Of a stretch of DNA of 64,000 nucleotides, positions 1 through 8,136 are shown one piece after another; position 1 is the stretch's first letter; each line of letters starts with the position of its first letter. Source of the stretch: Trebonia kvetii. Its GTDB lineage: Bacteria; Actinomycetota; Actinomycetes; Streptosporangiales; Streptosporangiaceae. The position numbers were made by a program, and so were the translations under genes. The notes under the pieces were generated by a model, which saw nothing but the letters and a program-made list of their open reading frames with translations, did not search any database and was not told where the DNA came from. The stretch is from positions 596,519 through 660,518 of the forward strand of contig NZ_RPFW01000001.1 in assembly GCF_007827045.1 (NCBI RefSeq), read 5' to 3'.

Positions 1-67
1 CATCATATTCGTGGTCGGTTAGGGAATTACTATGTCGGTCACAGGCATACGCGAACGACACGCACAT

Positions 68-86
68 GCTTACTCTAGGTAAGTTA
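68..86. repeat. 19-bp palindrome, copy 1
   Basis: The sequence GCTTACTCTAGGTAAGTTA contains the inverted repeat CTTAC-N5-GTAAG and overlaps the stop codon of the minus-strand gene ending at 84. A copy with one mismatch lies in opposite orientation at 15576-15594, just upstream of the nuclease-like gene. It could be an operator for a gene that runs leftwards out of the window. That role is inferred. Confidence 0.5.
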
Positions 87-877
87 AGCTGCGGATCCGG
101 CCTGCCCGCCTTTGGCATCAATGACCGCTACCGCCCACCCGGGGGGTAGCTGCCAGCGGCGGCCGGTGAAGGGGCCTGCGGCGTCCTCGTCGTCCTCGAC
201 GAGGAACCTCGCCCTGCGGCGGTTAGCCAGCTCATCCCAGTACTGCAGGTCAACGTCGGTGACGGCGTAGGCGGCGGCGACGAAGCCGGCGACGAGCACC
301 ACCAGTCGGCCGGCCCGCTTGACGGTATCGGGGTCGATGACCCAGTCTCCGCGGACGGCATCCTGCTGGGTCTGGGGCTGCCAGGAGGTCGACCACCCGA
401 TCCACGACCGCCACTCATCCTGCACGGGGGTCGGTTCGCCTACCCGGGCCACCAGGGCGGGCGGCGCGGGCAGTTCGACGGCGGGCCGGCTCTGCAACTC
501 AAGCACCGCCGCGGCGGACACGGTGCGGCGGTTGCCGCGCATCGAGACCTCGCCCAGCAGCCCGCACGCGGCCAGGCGGCCGGCTGAATGCGATCTCCGG
601 GCGCGCCGATCAGGTGAGCGACGTCCACCAGACGGATCCGGTTGGTGCTGCGACGCGCGCCGGAACGACCGCGCAGCACACCTTCCGCGTCGACGTGCGC
701 CTCGGCGGCGTAGGCGGCCTGCTGGCGGGCGTACTCGTGGTTGAGGACGGCCGCGCCGACCGCGGCGACCGCGCCGCCGGGCAGCCGAAGCTCGACGTCG
801 ACCGCCGGGTTGGCGAATGGCTCAGACATCATGATGGTCAGGTCGGGGTGCATGGTCCGGCTGTAGGTCCTCATCAT
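84..877 (-). pseudogene. Unknown protein, apparently frameshifted
   Basis: Two overlapping minus-strand frames appear to make one protein of about 260 residues. The first starts with ATG at 877 behind a good RBS (GGGAGGAAA) and reads plausibly to about 600. The second is open further upstream and continues to the TAA at 84, with a hydrophobic stretch in its middle (LVVLVAGFVAAAYAV). A single indel around 575-605 would join them. The downstream half could instead start on its own with ATG at 542 behind GGGCGAGG. I recognise no family. The gene is divergent from the one at 928, with 50 bp between them. Whether this is a real mutation, a sequencing error or two overlapping genes cannot be decided here. 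Confidence 0.45.
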
Positions 878-917
878 CAGTTTCCTCCCGGGCTGGCTGG
901 CTCATTAGTAAAGGACG

Positions 918-958
918 ATATCAGCCTATGTCTTTTCAGACAAGACTTAGGCTGATAT
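918..958. promoter_or_regulatory. Inverted repeat spanning a start codon
   Basis: The arms ATATCAGCCTATGTCTT (918-934) and AAGACTTAGGCTGATAT (942-958) pair at 16 of 17 positions around a 7-nt loop. The ATG of the following gene (928-930) lies inside the left arm. The repeat could be a protein-binding operator in the divergent promoter region, or an mRNA hairpin that hides the start codon. Confidence 0.65.
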
Positions 959-1332
959 TCGCCCTAGAGGCTGCCGGGCCCGGGGAACGCAATGCGGCAG
1001 CGGCCCAGGCAACCGCGGCCCGCCTTCGCGACCTAGACGAAACGCGCCGTCTCGCATATGCGGTCCTTCTCGCCCGGACGTCTGGCGAGGGAGCGGTACT
1101 CGTCGCGGCGCTCGTCAACGCGCTCGCGCATCACGGCCTTGCGGTCGATCCCAAGGACGCCGCCGGGCATATCCAGAACCTCGACCGGGACGAGAGCCGG
1201 CACTGGCTCCAAAAGCAGATCAACCATATAACCGCTGAGCTGTCTGGGCCTTCGATGACGGGGCTGAAACTAGGTCATCGCCGTGATCATGAGCTCATCG
1301 TGGAGGCACTGCGGCGAGCACAAGCAGCGTGA
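928..1332 (+). CDS. Hypothetical protein, 134 aa
   Basis: This is a small, mostly alpha-helical, alanine-rich protein with no signal peptide or membrane segment and no family I recognise. The chosen ATG at 928 has AAAGGA about 10 nt upstream and sits inside a strong inverted repeat, which suggests control at the operator or at translation initiation. It is divergent from the frameshifted gene at 84-877, so the two may share a control region. The protein ends with a basic helix. An autoregulatory role is possible, but no helix-turn-helix is obvious. Confidence 0.55.
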   Translation: MSFQTRLRLIFALEAAGPGERNAAAAQATAARLRDLDETRRLAYAVLLARTSGEGAVLVAALVNALAHHGLAVDPKDAAGHIQNLDRDESRHWLQKQINHITAELSGPSMTGLKLGHRRDHELIVEALRRAQAA

Positions 1333-1716
1333 GCTCTTGGCTCGCGCCGTACTGGCGAGATCGCCTGCCCTAGCGCGGTATCCGGGCAGGACGTGATGCG
1401 GATCGCCGAGAATGGACACGATGTACCCGAATCCCTTCGGCGGCGAGCCAGATCCCGACCTGACCGACCTCGGAGGCTGATCGACGAGTTCAATCGGCAC
1501 GTGCGGGACTCCGTGGCATTAATCCGCCCGCGCGCGTCTTGCGCCGCCCGTTGCGTTACTCGCCTATCCCGCGGCAGGGTCGCGAGTGCCCGCGCGTCGG
1601 AGGTGACGGCGGCGGGGGCCGCCTCGCCGCCGGGGCGCGGCGGCCGGGCGGTCGTCGGCGCCACCATACCCGGAGATGTGGGTCATGGGCGGGGCGGCGC
1701 CTCGGCTACGACCTGC
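1333..1716. other. Gap with no convincing gene
   Basis: This 384-bp stretch lies between the 3' ends of the plus-strand gene at 928 and the minus-strand helicase gene. The only small frame of note is 22 codons on the plus strand at 1412-1480 (ATG to TGA), too short to support. I see no strong terminator hairpin. Confidence 0.5.
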
Positions 1717-4356
1717 TTACCCGTCGGCTACGCGGCGCACGGTCAGGCGGGGCAGCCACTGGCTGGGGAGGGCCTGGCATGCGCTAAGCACGTCCGCGAT
1801 CACCGGTTCCGCCTCGGCGGGCTGCATGCCGCGGGTCTGGATCCGGATGCCCTCCCACGCTGCGGTCAGCCGCGCGCCGATGTCGCCTATCACCGCCGGG
1901 GGCACCAGGTACAGCCGCGGGCCGGAGACCTTCGCCGCGGCGCCGTGCACGGCCTCCTGGGGGCTGACGACCACCGCGAAAGACGCCGGAGGCGGGGTGC
2001 CGCCGACGCTCGCGCCGGCGTAGTTGAGGTGAGAGTCCGCCTCCCGGGCGTTCTTCGCCGAGAGCTCGCCGTCGGTCCCGCATCCGGTCTTGGCCTCGAA
2101 CGCCACCCACAGGCGGGAGCCGAACATCCACACCGAGTCGGGTTCGGCGTCGGCGCCGCCGCGGCTGAGGACGGTCGCGCCGGCGAGCTCGCCGAGCCCT
2201 GCGAGCGCCCGTTCGTACGGCTTCGCCTCGTCCTGCGCGAGCCCATCGGCGACGGACGCGACGAGGGCGGCGAATTTCGCGCCGGGCCGGGTCCGGATCG
2301 GGCTGGCGGCGATCTGGCTGATCACCGCGACGTCGAGCGGGTCCGCAGCCTCCGCCGGCTGCCCGGCGATCAGCTGTGCTGCGCTGGTGGCCAGCCCGCT
2401 CAGCCAGCGGGTCCCCGCGGCCGCCGCCCGGGCGTCGGCGAAGTGAGCGTCGGCGATGCCCTGCAGGCGCTGGCGGTCCCCGGCCCGGGCAGCGATGACC
2501 GCCCAGGAGGCCAGGATGTAGTGCCACAGGGCCTGGTAGGGCCGGGTCTCCTCCCCGCCGGCCAGCTTGCCCAGCGCCTGTCCGGCCGCCTCGATCGCCT
2601 TGGCCCAGTCGCCCTGCCATGCGGCGCTGACGGCCGTCACCTCGTGCTGCGCGGCCGCGGCGAGCTCCCTGGTGCCAGGCGGCTCGAGCCGCGCCGTCCC
2701 GTCGCGGGAGGCGATGATCTCCAGCTCGGCGTCGCGCCAGTCCTCGTCCTGGTCGTGGAAGTGGCGCAGGTTGTCGCGTGCCTCGCCGGCCGGCATCCCG
2801 GCGGAGTTCTCCAGGCCGAACGCGATCTCGGCGCGGATCTCGGGGTGGAGCGAGGCCTGCACGTCGGACTTCGCGCAGAAGTTCGCCACGTCCCGCCCGA
2901 GCATGAGCACCGCGGCGTAGTCGGCGCTGTTGCGGGTCGCCCTCCCGGCGCCCTGCGTGAGCCGGGTGCGGATCCGCTCCGTGAGCACGGCGAGGGCGCC
3001 GGCGCTGTCGTGGAGGAACCGCTCCTGCAGGTGCGTGCCGACAGGCAGGCCGGCTAGGATCACCAGGCGGCAGGCCTCGTCGGGCAGGTCGATCCCGTCG
3101 TACCGATTAGCGAGCGCCAGCACGCCGGCCGGGGCGTCCGCGAACTCGTCGGGGGCGGCGGCGTACTCCCCCGGCTTCCAGACCGGCATGCACTCCGGGA
3201 CCACGCTGCCGGCGACCTTGTCCCGGCCGCGCGCGCTCTGCGCGATGATCACCGCCTTGCCGAGCAGGCTCACGGCGTCGCGGGCGAAGTCGGCGATGCT
3301 CTCCTCGTCGCCGAGGCCGCGCAGCAGGTCGGGGAACACGAAGAAGCGGCGCCCGGTGCCCTGGGTCTCCCATCCGGCCGGGACCGGGATCCGGTTGATC
3401 CGCCGGCGGCCGAACGCGCGCTCGAGCTCGCCGCCGCCGCCCAGGGTCGCCGACATGTAGACCCGCTTCCTGGCGTCCGCGAACGCGTCGTGGAACGCGG
3501 TCGGTGCGATCAGCGGGCGGATCAGGATCTCGCCGTAGCTCACGTAGGTCATGCACGCCGACAGGCTCCCGCCGACCATCTCAAGGCCGAAGGCGGCGTC
3601 CTTCGCCAGGTGGCCGTTCGCGACGGCCCGCTCCAGCGCCTGCTCCAGGTCCCCCGCCACCGCGGCGGTCTCGGCGATGCCCGCCAGGTAAACGGTTCCC
3701 GGCGCGACCGCGTCTGTGCCGGCCTGGGGGTCCGGGTCATCGTCCGGGGTGTCCAGCCGAAGCCGCCGGACGACCTCCCCGGACAGCGCTCCGGCTCGGG
3801 CCAGGATGCCCAGGACCATGGGGAACGCCAGTTCCCCGCGGCCGATCCGGACGCTCCAGTTCGAGCTGACGAACCCCTCGGCGGCGTGCGCGTCGTCGAG
3901 GATGAGGGTCTCCGCATTGATGTAGGGGCGGCTGTTGAACACGCTGCTGTAGGTGACGAACGCCACCGCGTCGCCCCGGTTGAAGCTGACCTCGTCAGCC
4001 GGGTCCCACCGGAGGTGCGGCCCGGTCAGGTCGACGGCCGGGATCCCATACAGGCGGGCCTTAGCCGCGGCCTGCTGCGCGAGCTGCCGGGTCGGCGACA
4101 CGTAGGCGACCCGCTCCTGGTGCCTCCGCCGGCGCCATTCGGCGACGAGGCAGCCGACCAGCGTCTTGCCCGCCCCCGTCGGCAGCTCGATCGCCACGTC
4201 GGCGGGATCGCCCTCGAGCGCGTCGTAGGCGCGCAGGACATCGGCCTGACGTGACCAGAGCTCCCTGGGCGCGTCCGGGCCGTGCGACAGGATCGGGTAA
4301 AGGGCCTCCGGGCTGGCGGGCACCGGCGACCGCGCGGCCTGCTTCTTGAACGCCAC
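1717..4356 (-). CDS. SF2 helicase with C-terminal PD-(D/E)XK-like nuclease domain
   Basis: This 879-residue protein probably unwinds and cuts nucleic acid. Walker A is LPTGAGKT (58-65), motif II is DDAH (154-157, as in XPD/Rad3-like and DEAH enzymes), motif III is MSATL (301-305), and a motif V-like stretch is followed by motif VI QGAGRATR (468-475). After an alpha-helical linker the end carries PDSVW (739-743) and FEAKT (753-757). The spacing D740...E754-x-K756 matches a PD-(D/E)XK nuclease core. The helicase motifs are directly visible; the nuclease call is an inference from short motifs. The gene stands alone on its strand beside decayed genes, as single-gene phage-defence helicases often do. 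I see no methylase or specificity partner. Confidence 0.8.
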   Translation of the reverse strand: MAFKKQAARSPVPASPEALYPILSHGPDAPRELWSRQADVLRAYDALEGDPADVAIELPTGAGKTLVGCLVAEWRRRRHQERVAYVSPTRQLAQQAAAKARLYGIPAVDLTGPHLRWDPADEVSFNRGDAVAFVTYSSVFNSRPYINAETLILDDAHAAEGFVSSNWSVRIGRGELAFPMVLGILARAGALSGEVVRRLRLDTPDDDPDPQAGTDAVAPGTVYLAGIAETAAVAGDLEQALERAVANGHLAKDAAFGLEMVGGSLSACMTYVSYGEILIRPLIAPTAFHDAFADARKRVYMSATLGGGGELERAFGRRRINRIPVPAGWETQGTGRRFFVFPDLLRGLGDEESIADFARDAVSLLGKAVIIAQSARGRDKVAGSVVPECMPVWKPGEYAAAPDEFADAPAGVLALANRYDGIDLPDEACRLVILAGLPVGTHLQERFLHDSAGALAVLTERIRTRLTQGAGRATRNSADYAAVLMLGRDVANFCAKSDVQASLHPEIRAEIAFGLENSAGMPAGEARDNLRHFHDQDEDWRDAELEIIASRDGTARLEPPGTRELAAAAQHEVTAVSAAWQGDWAKAIEAAGQALGKLAGGEETRPYQALWHYILASWAVIAARAGDRQRLQGIADAHFADARAAAAGTRWLSGLATSAAQLIAGQPAEAADPLDVAVISQIAASPIRTRPGAKFAALVASVADGLAQDEAKPYERALAGLGELAGATVLSRGGADAEPDSVWMFGSRLWVAFEAKTGCGTDGELSAKNAREADSHLNYAGASVGGTPPPASFAVVVSPQEAVHGAAAKVSGPRLYLVPPAVIGDIGARLTAAWEGIRIQTRGMQPAEAEPVIADVLSACQALPSQWLPRLTVRRVADG

Positions 4357-4572
4357 CCCATGACGCTACCCACGTTCCGCGAACGGTTCGACCCTTTCCC
4401 GCGGGACGACCGCTCGCCGGCCCGAATGGCCGGCCGCTCCCTCCTCTGCTTGCAGGCCCGGCGAGTCGTACGGCGGAGGGCGCCTCGGCCTGCCAGCGGG
4501 CTACGTCGAGCAGTTCCCAGGCGACCAGGCCAGGGCGTCGCGGGGATGTCCGCTCCGCGGGACGGGCGCCGG

Positions 4573-4803
4573 TGACCGATTCGGCGGTCGAGTAGAGCAT
4601 GCCGACCACCTCGCTGGCGTGGAATCCGAGGACGTCGCGCAGGATGAGGAAAGCGAGCTGGCGGGGCGGCAGGATCTGAAGGGCGGTCACGCAGGCCAGG
4701 GAGATGGATTCGGTCTGCTCGTAGCGGGCCTCCGGGCCGAGCGGCACGCCGGTGACGCCCTCGAGCAGGGCGTCGGGGAACGGCTCGAGCCAGACGATCT
4801 CGC
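4573..4803 (-). pseudogene. ECF sigma factor remnant (region 4, SigJ-like)
   Basis: A minus-strand fragment reads WLEPFPDALLEGVTG, then LPPRQLAFLILRDVLGF and HASEVVGMLYSTAESV. This is the sigma-70 region 4 pattern of SigJ-type ECF factors, including the preceding WLEPYPD signature. Similarity stops abruptly after AESV, region 2 is absent upstream, and no start codon fits. The piece lies directly upstream of the helicase gene and does not encode a working sigma factor. Confidence 0.7.
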
Positions 4804-5231
4804 CGGCCGGGTCGGCTCGGGCGGTTCAACATTGGGCACATCCCACTCCTTGGCCGGCCAGCGCCCGCGCACCGGGGACCGGGTGATCCTCGAAGACGGG
4901 GTGCTCGCCACCGTGGAGGACGCCGGCGGCAGCACCGGCGGGAACATCCGGTCCCAGTCGTCGGAGACGTCGCTGGGGAGCATCGCGGCGATGATGTCGC
5001 CGCTGTCGGCGTCGGGCCTTGGACACCGATCGTGACACATGTCATCCGGGGTGCCTCGAACGAGCTCGCCGATGAGCCAGTGCGATCCGATGACCTCAAC
5101 GTGCCGCGTTTCCAGGTCAGGTGCTGATCAGCCGCCGCGAGGGAGCCAAGGGCACGGGGGCCTTCGTCCTTTCGAGGGGCTTGGGTGCCTGCGCCGTCTG
5201 GCCGGGCAGGAGTCCACGCCGGGCCACAGGG
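4804..5231. other. Degraded sequence upstream of the sigma remnant
   Basis: Frames are open on both strands but none has a recognisable family, a good RBS and consistent codon use. It is probably further decay debris from the locus that held the ECF sigma gene. Confidence 0.4.
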
Positions 5232-5268
5232 GGGCAACCGCGCCTGCAGCCCCCGGGCGCGGTTGCCC
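5232..5268. terminator. Perfect 13-bp stem hairpin
   Basis: GGGCAACCGCGCC (5232-5244) pairs perfectly with GGCGCGGTTGCCC (5256-5268) over an 11-nt loop, followed on the plus strand by TTCT. It lies between decayed sequence and the gene at 5335 and probably acts as an intrinsic terminator, possibly in both directions. Confidence 0.7.
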
Positions 5269-5317
5269 TTCTCGTAGCTGCTTAAGTTAGGAAAATGCCC
5301 GCGCCGAACCTGGCACC

Positions 5318-5334
5318 GGACCACACTATGGTCC
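5318..5334. promoter_or_regulatory. Inverted repeat abutting a start codon
   Basis: GGACCA-CACTA-TGGTCC ends directly before the GTG at 5335. A TATGGT hexamer inside it could serve as a -10 box. There is no RBS, so the repeat may be an operator in the promoter of a leaderless gene. Confidence 0.45.
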
Positions 5335-5784
5335 GTGAGTGATCCAGCAGCTGTAACAGCCGCGGTAGCTTCTTGCCTGGCCGTTGCTGTGTCTCTCGTC
5401 AACGTCGGCATGACAAGCCGAAGTCAGCGGGAACAGTGGCGACGCAATGAGGAGCGGCCCATAGTCGCCCGGTGCCTCACGCTCTCTGAAGACGCCCTCC
5501 GCGAATGGGAGAAAGCCTCAGAAGCAAAGCAGGACCCTAGCCCGGACCCGGATCCGGACCCCTGGCGAACCTTCCAAGAAGATCCTAAGTGGGAGAAGGG
5601 TCGACAACTGATGGAAGATCTCCGCTATGAGGCTGCCAAGTTGGATCTCCTCGCCGGCAGCGCCGTGCGTCGGCTAACCCATGGCCTTCTTATGACGCAC
5701 ACGAATGAGGTCTTCAAGCTGCTGCGGGCCAAACCGGGGGCAGGACGAGTCGAGCGCACGGACCAGGGTTCAGGAATTTCATAG
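5335..5784 (+). CDS. Small membrane-anchored protein, possibly 3'-frameshifted
   Basis: The 149-residue product begins with a hydrophobic segment (about 6-25) that should anchor it in the membrane with the remainder in the cytoplasm. The body is charged and helical, with an acidic linker of alternating Asp-Pro around residue 70. The GTG start has no RBS and follows an inverted repeat. The last dozen residues look unnatural. In the next frame a sensible tail continues (QEFHSALVEAARQDLG...) to a TGA at 5882-5884, so a one-base change near 5740 probably shortened it. I recognise no family, but membrane-anchored helical proteins like this are common in actinobacterial genomic islands. Confidence 0.55.
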   Translation: MSDPAAVTAAVASCLAVAVSLVNVGMTSRSQREQWRRNEERPIVARCLTLSEDALREWEKASEAKQDPSPDPDPDPWRTFQEDPKWEKGRQLMEDLRYEAAKLDLLAGSAVRRLTHGLLMTHTNEVFKLLRAKPGAGRVERTDQGSGIS

Positions 5785-6053
5785 CGCCTTGGTGGAGGCG
5801 GCGCGCCAGGATCTGGGCTTGGGCCTTGCCGTGCCGAACCGGAGCCTACTGGGCGTGCTCATCGCAAGGATCTCTGGTCAATGACGGCACTTCGCACCTC
5901 TTATACGCTGCCCTTGCAGCGTGCTCGCTGTCAGTTTCCTAAGTCGTCTGCGCGGACTGGCTGAAGTCGTCTGCGCTTCGTGGGCCGGGCGCCGGGCAAC
6001 CGGGCACTGCAGAGCGAGGCAGGGGACGAGGTGTGACCGCCCGCAGCCGCCCG

Positions 6054-6389
6054 CTAGCTCCCTGGCCCGACGGCCTGGCGGGCTGACTCGTAGCCGGGAA
6101 CGCCCCGGCGCTCCGGCCAGCCGAGGAAACCCAGCTCACGGGCGCGCTTAACGTACTTCGCAGCGTCGGCGCGGCTGACATTCCACTGGGCCTGTATCGC
6201 CTTCAGCGGCGGTAGACGGCGGTCCACCGCGGCCTTGTACACCTCGGCTACCTGGCGGTAGTGCTCGTCCGGATTCGCTTTCCCCCGCTGCCGGGAAACC
6301 TTCCGGAACGCTCCGAACCCGTCGTCCCCGGCGACGTACGCGGCTGCCGCAGCGCCGTCATGCCGGAAGAACCAGGAAGGAGAGGGCAT
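6054..6389 (-). CDS. Helix-turn-helix-like protein of actinobacterial elements
   Basis: The recognisable part is HYRQVAEVYKAAVDRRLPP followed by KAIQAQWNVSRADAAKYVKR and ARELGFL. This pattern is common in small HTH proteins of actinobacterial mobile elements, where a helix-turn-helix follows a region of unknown role. No start is convincing: the ATG at 6389 overlaps, on the other strand, the ATG at 6388 of the divergent zinc-finger gene, whose strong RBS lies inside this frame. The true start may be a rare codon further in, or the gene may be 5'-truncated. DNA binding is inferred from the motif. Confidence 0.5.
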   Translation of the reverse strand: MPSPSWFFRHDGAAAAAYVAGDDGFGAFRKVSRQRGKANPDEHYRQVAEVYKAAVDRRLPPLKAIQAQWNVSRADAAKYVKRARELGFLGWPERRGVPGYESARQAVGPGS

Positions 6390-6711
6390 GCGGAGCAGGG
6401 GCAGTACCGAGCCCGGAACGTACCACCTGCTGTGCCCGGTATGCGGGGCACTGCCTGGTACGAGCTGCCTTGAGGGCGGAGATGAGCTGACAGAGATCCA
6501 CCCATCGCGACGGATGAGCATCGCAGAGCGCAACCGGCGGGCGGCCGACGGCTGGGAGCCGCCGGAACTCGCTGAACGATACCGGGACAGGCGGGAAACG
6601 GATCACGTCCGGGCACCGCTGTTCGACCCGCATCTTGGCCCGCGAGTCGCGACAGCCATGGCAACCTGGCGGAACGGCAGGACGGATAAGACGACGGTTT
6701 CCGGTTGCTAG
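6388..6711 (+). CDS. Small zinc-finger protein
   Basis: This 107-residue protein starts at an ATG with an excellent RBS (GGAAGGAGAG). Near the N-terminus is CPVCGALPGTSC (cysteines at 16, 19 and 27), followed by HPSRR. This matches the small Cys/His zinc-binding domain often found in actinobacterial phage and plasmid proteins. The remainder is basic and charged with no second domain. A nucleic-acid-binding role on the mobile element is likely but unproven. It lies between the HTH gene and an integrase remnant. Confidence 0.65.
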   Translation: MRSRGSTEPGTYHLLCPVCGALPGTSCLEGGDELTEIHPSRRMSIAERNRRAADGWEPPELAERYRDRRETDHVRAPLFDPHLGPRVATAMATWRNGRTDKTTVSGC

Positions 6712-6915
6712 GGCCCACTACTGCTGCGGCGGCCTTAGCAATCGCATGGGCTGCACGTCACCGGCCATATGCCACGAGTGCCACGATCCCTGGCGTGCGG
6801 GTGAAGTCCACGCGGGCTGGACGGCTTGCGTTGTCAGCTTCTGTCGGACGGGCTATGGGGCATTACGGGCGAAGGAGATCAGTTTCCGGCCGGTCCCTGT
6901 AATAACCTCGCTCTC

Positions 6916-7440
6916 ATGGATGAGACTGTCCGCAAGCTGCTTTCCTGGGGGATTGTGGTGGTTTCTCGGGGGCTTGCCGTGCCGGGGGCGGTGCGGCTTC
7001 ACATGGCCGACGGCGTGCCGCTGCTGCAGCCGGAGGACCAGGTGTTCCAGGTCATGCTCGACGGCTGGCGGAACCAGCACTTAGCCCGGAACCTGGCCCG
7101 CTCGACGGTGGAGGGCCGTGAGGCCACGGTGAAGGCCTTCGCCGACTACGTGTCGGCTTACCCGTGGGCGTGGTCGCCGGCGATGGTGGATGAGTGGCTG
7201 GGCTGTCTGCCCGCGTTCCGCGACGCCACCTTGTTCAGGGCCGCCTACGCCTTCGGCCTTCGGTCAGGCCTGAGGTCGGACGGCTCGACAAGGTTCCGCT
7301 CGTGGGTCGCTGGCCGGGCTCTAACCAGTACAGCGAGGTCTCTTGGCAGGTGTTGGCGGCCTATTTATCTGCACATAGGACCATGATCAACGGCACCGCT
7401 CTTTGCGCGGCTCTGGGTGTCACGGAGCGTGACTTACCCG
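6916..7440 (+). pseudogene. Truncated, frameshifted tyrosine integrase
   Basis: From ATG 6916 the frame encodes an N-terminal core-binding (SAM-like) domain: DGWRNQHLARNLARSTVEG, then ATVKAFADYVSAYPWAWSPA and later AYAFGLR. In intact relatives, AYAFGLR is followed by a segment like REVSMLDTVDF. Here EVGRLDKV appears in the neighbouring frame near 7275, so a frameshift is present. The catalytic C-terminal domain (R...HxxR...Y) is absent. The remnant marks a former integrative element. Confidence 0.7.
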
Positions 7441-7929
7441 GTGGGCCCGACTGTAGCCAAACCGTACTCCTGCGGCGACGCTTCCGGCCAGCCGGCCGCG
7501 GAGTCCGGCCCGGCGGTGGGAGCCGAGGACGATGAGGCTCGCGTCGTGATCGTTGGCGGTGTCGATGACCGCCTTGCCGACGGGTGTTCCCCGGACCGCT
7601 AGGGGCTGCGCCCGGAATTCGGCTGCCTGGGCCAGCGCCGCCCCGTGCGCCGCCGTCTGCTCGGCGGCCTGGCCGACCTCGTCGGCGCACGCCGCGTCGA
7701 ACTGGACCGCGGGTTCGGGGCTGAAGCCGACGGCGAACGTCCGCCAGACGGTGAGCACGAGCGCGTCGCGCCCGGCGGGCAGTTGACGGCCGGCCTTGGC
7801 GATCGCGGCGATGGCCAGCCGGGAACCGTTGTAGGCAAACAGCACCGCGCCAACCGGCTCCCGCTCGCGAGCCACGTGCCGGCGGGGAAGGCCAGCCGAT
7901 GCCGTAACGAGGCGCCTACCGCCAGACAC
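7420..7929 (-). CDS. Universal stress protein (UspA-like), damaged end
   Basis: One Usp domain is visible: an AVLFAYNGSRLA start strand, then RGTPVGKAVIDTAND, and IVLGSHRRAGLRGRLAGSV, which is the G-2X-G-9X-G(S/T) ATP-binding loop region. The final strand, normally ending in RPVLVV, is replaced by an unrelated basic tail, and the gene converges on the integrase remnant at the same place. A rearrangement junction near 7430-7470 probably replaced the last residues. The N-terminal 25 residues are also atypical, so the start is uncertain. The protein is probably cytoplasmic and may no longer work. Confidence 0.55.
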   Translation of the reverse strand: MSGGRRLVTASAGLPRRHVAREREPVGAVLFAYNGSRLAIAAIAKAGRQLPAGRDALVLTVWRTFAVGFSPEPAVQFDAACADEVGQAAEQTAAHGAALAQAAEFRAQPLAVRGTPVGKAVIDTANDHDASLIVLGSHRRAGLRGRLAGSVAAGVRFGYSRAHRVSHAP

Positions 7930-8070
7930 GGCGGCAGCTGCGACCGTCCTGGCCAGCGCCGAGGGCGGCGCCGGGCCGGAGCGCGGCCAGCAGCGGCGGG
8001 ACTCCCACGCCGGTTCCTAACCCCCATCCACCGTTCCAGCGCCGGAGCCGACGGGCCGCCAGATCGTCAG

Positions 8071-8088
8071 ATAGCGAGGTCGGTAACA
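8071..8088 (+). repeat. 18-bp motif left of the NACHT gene
   Basis: ATAGCGAGGTCGGTAACA lies just beyond the stop codon of the NACHT gene. A copy with one mismatch, in the same orientation, is at 13731-13748 on the other side of the NACHT/IS block. The pair may be footprints of an insertion, but a chance match is possible. Confidence 0.35.
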
Positions 8089-8136
8089 CCGGGACCGATC
8101 CAGGCGGAAGGCTCGCTGAGCCACTGGCTACGCTCA

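Noticed and set aside
1412..1480. 22-codon plus-strand peptide
   Set aside because: It is too short, with no RBS or homology to argue from.
1393..3057. Long open plus-strand frame of 554 codons
   Set aside because: It is antisense to the helicase gene, is Gly/Arg-rich with no family signature, and reflects high GC at third positions.
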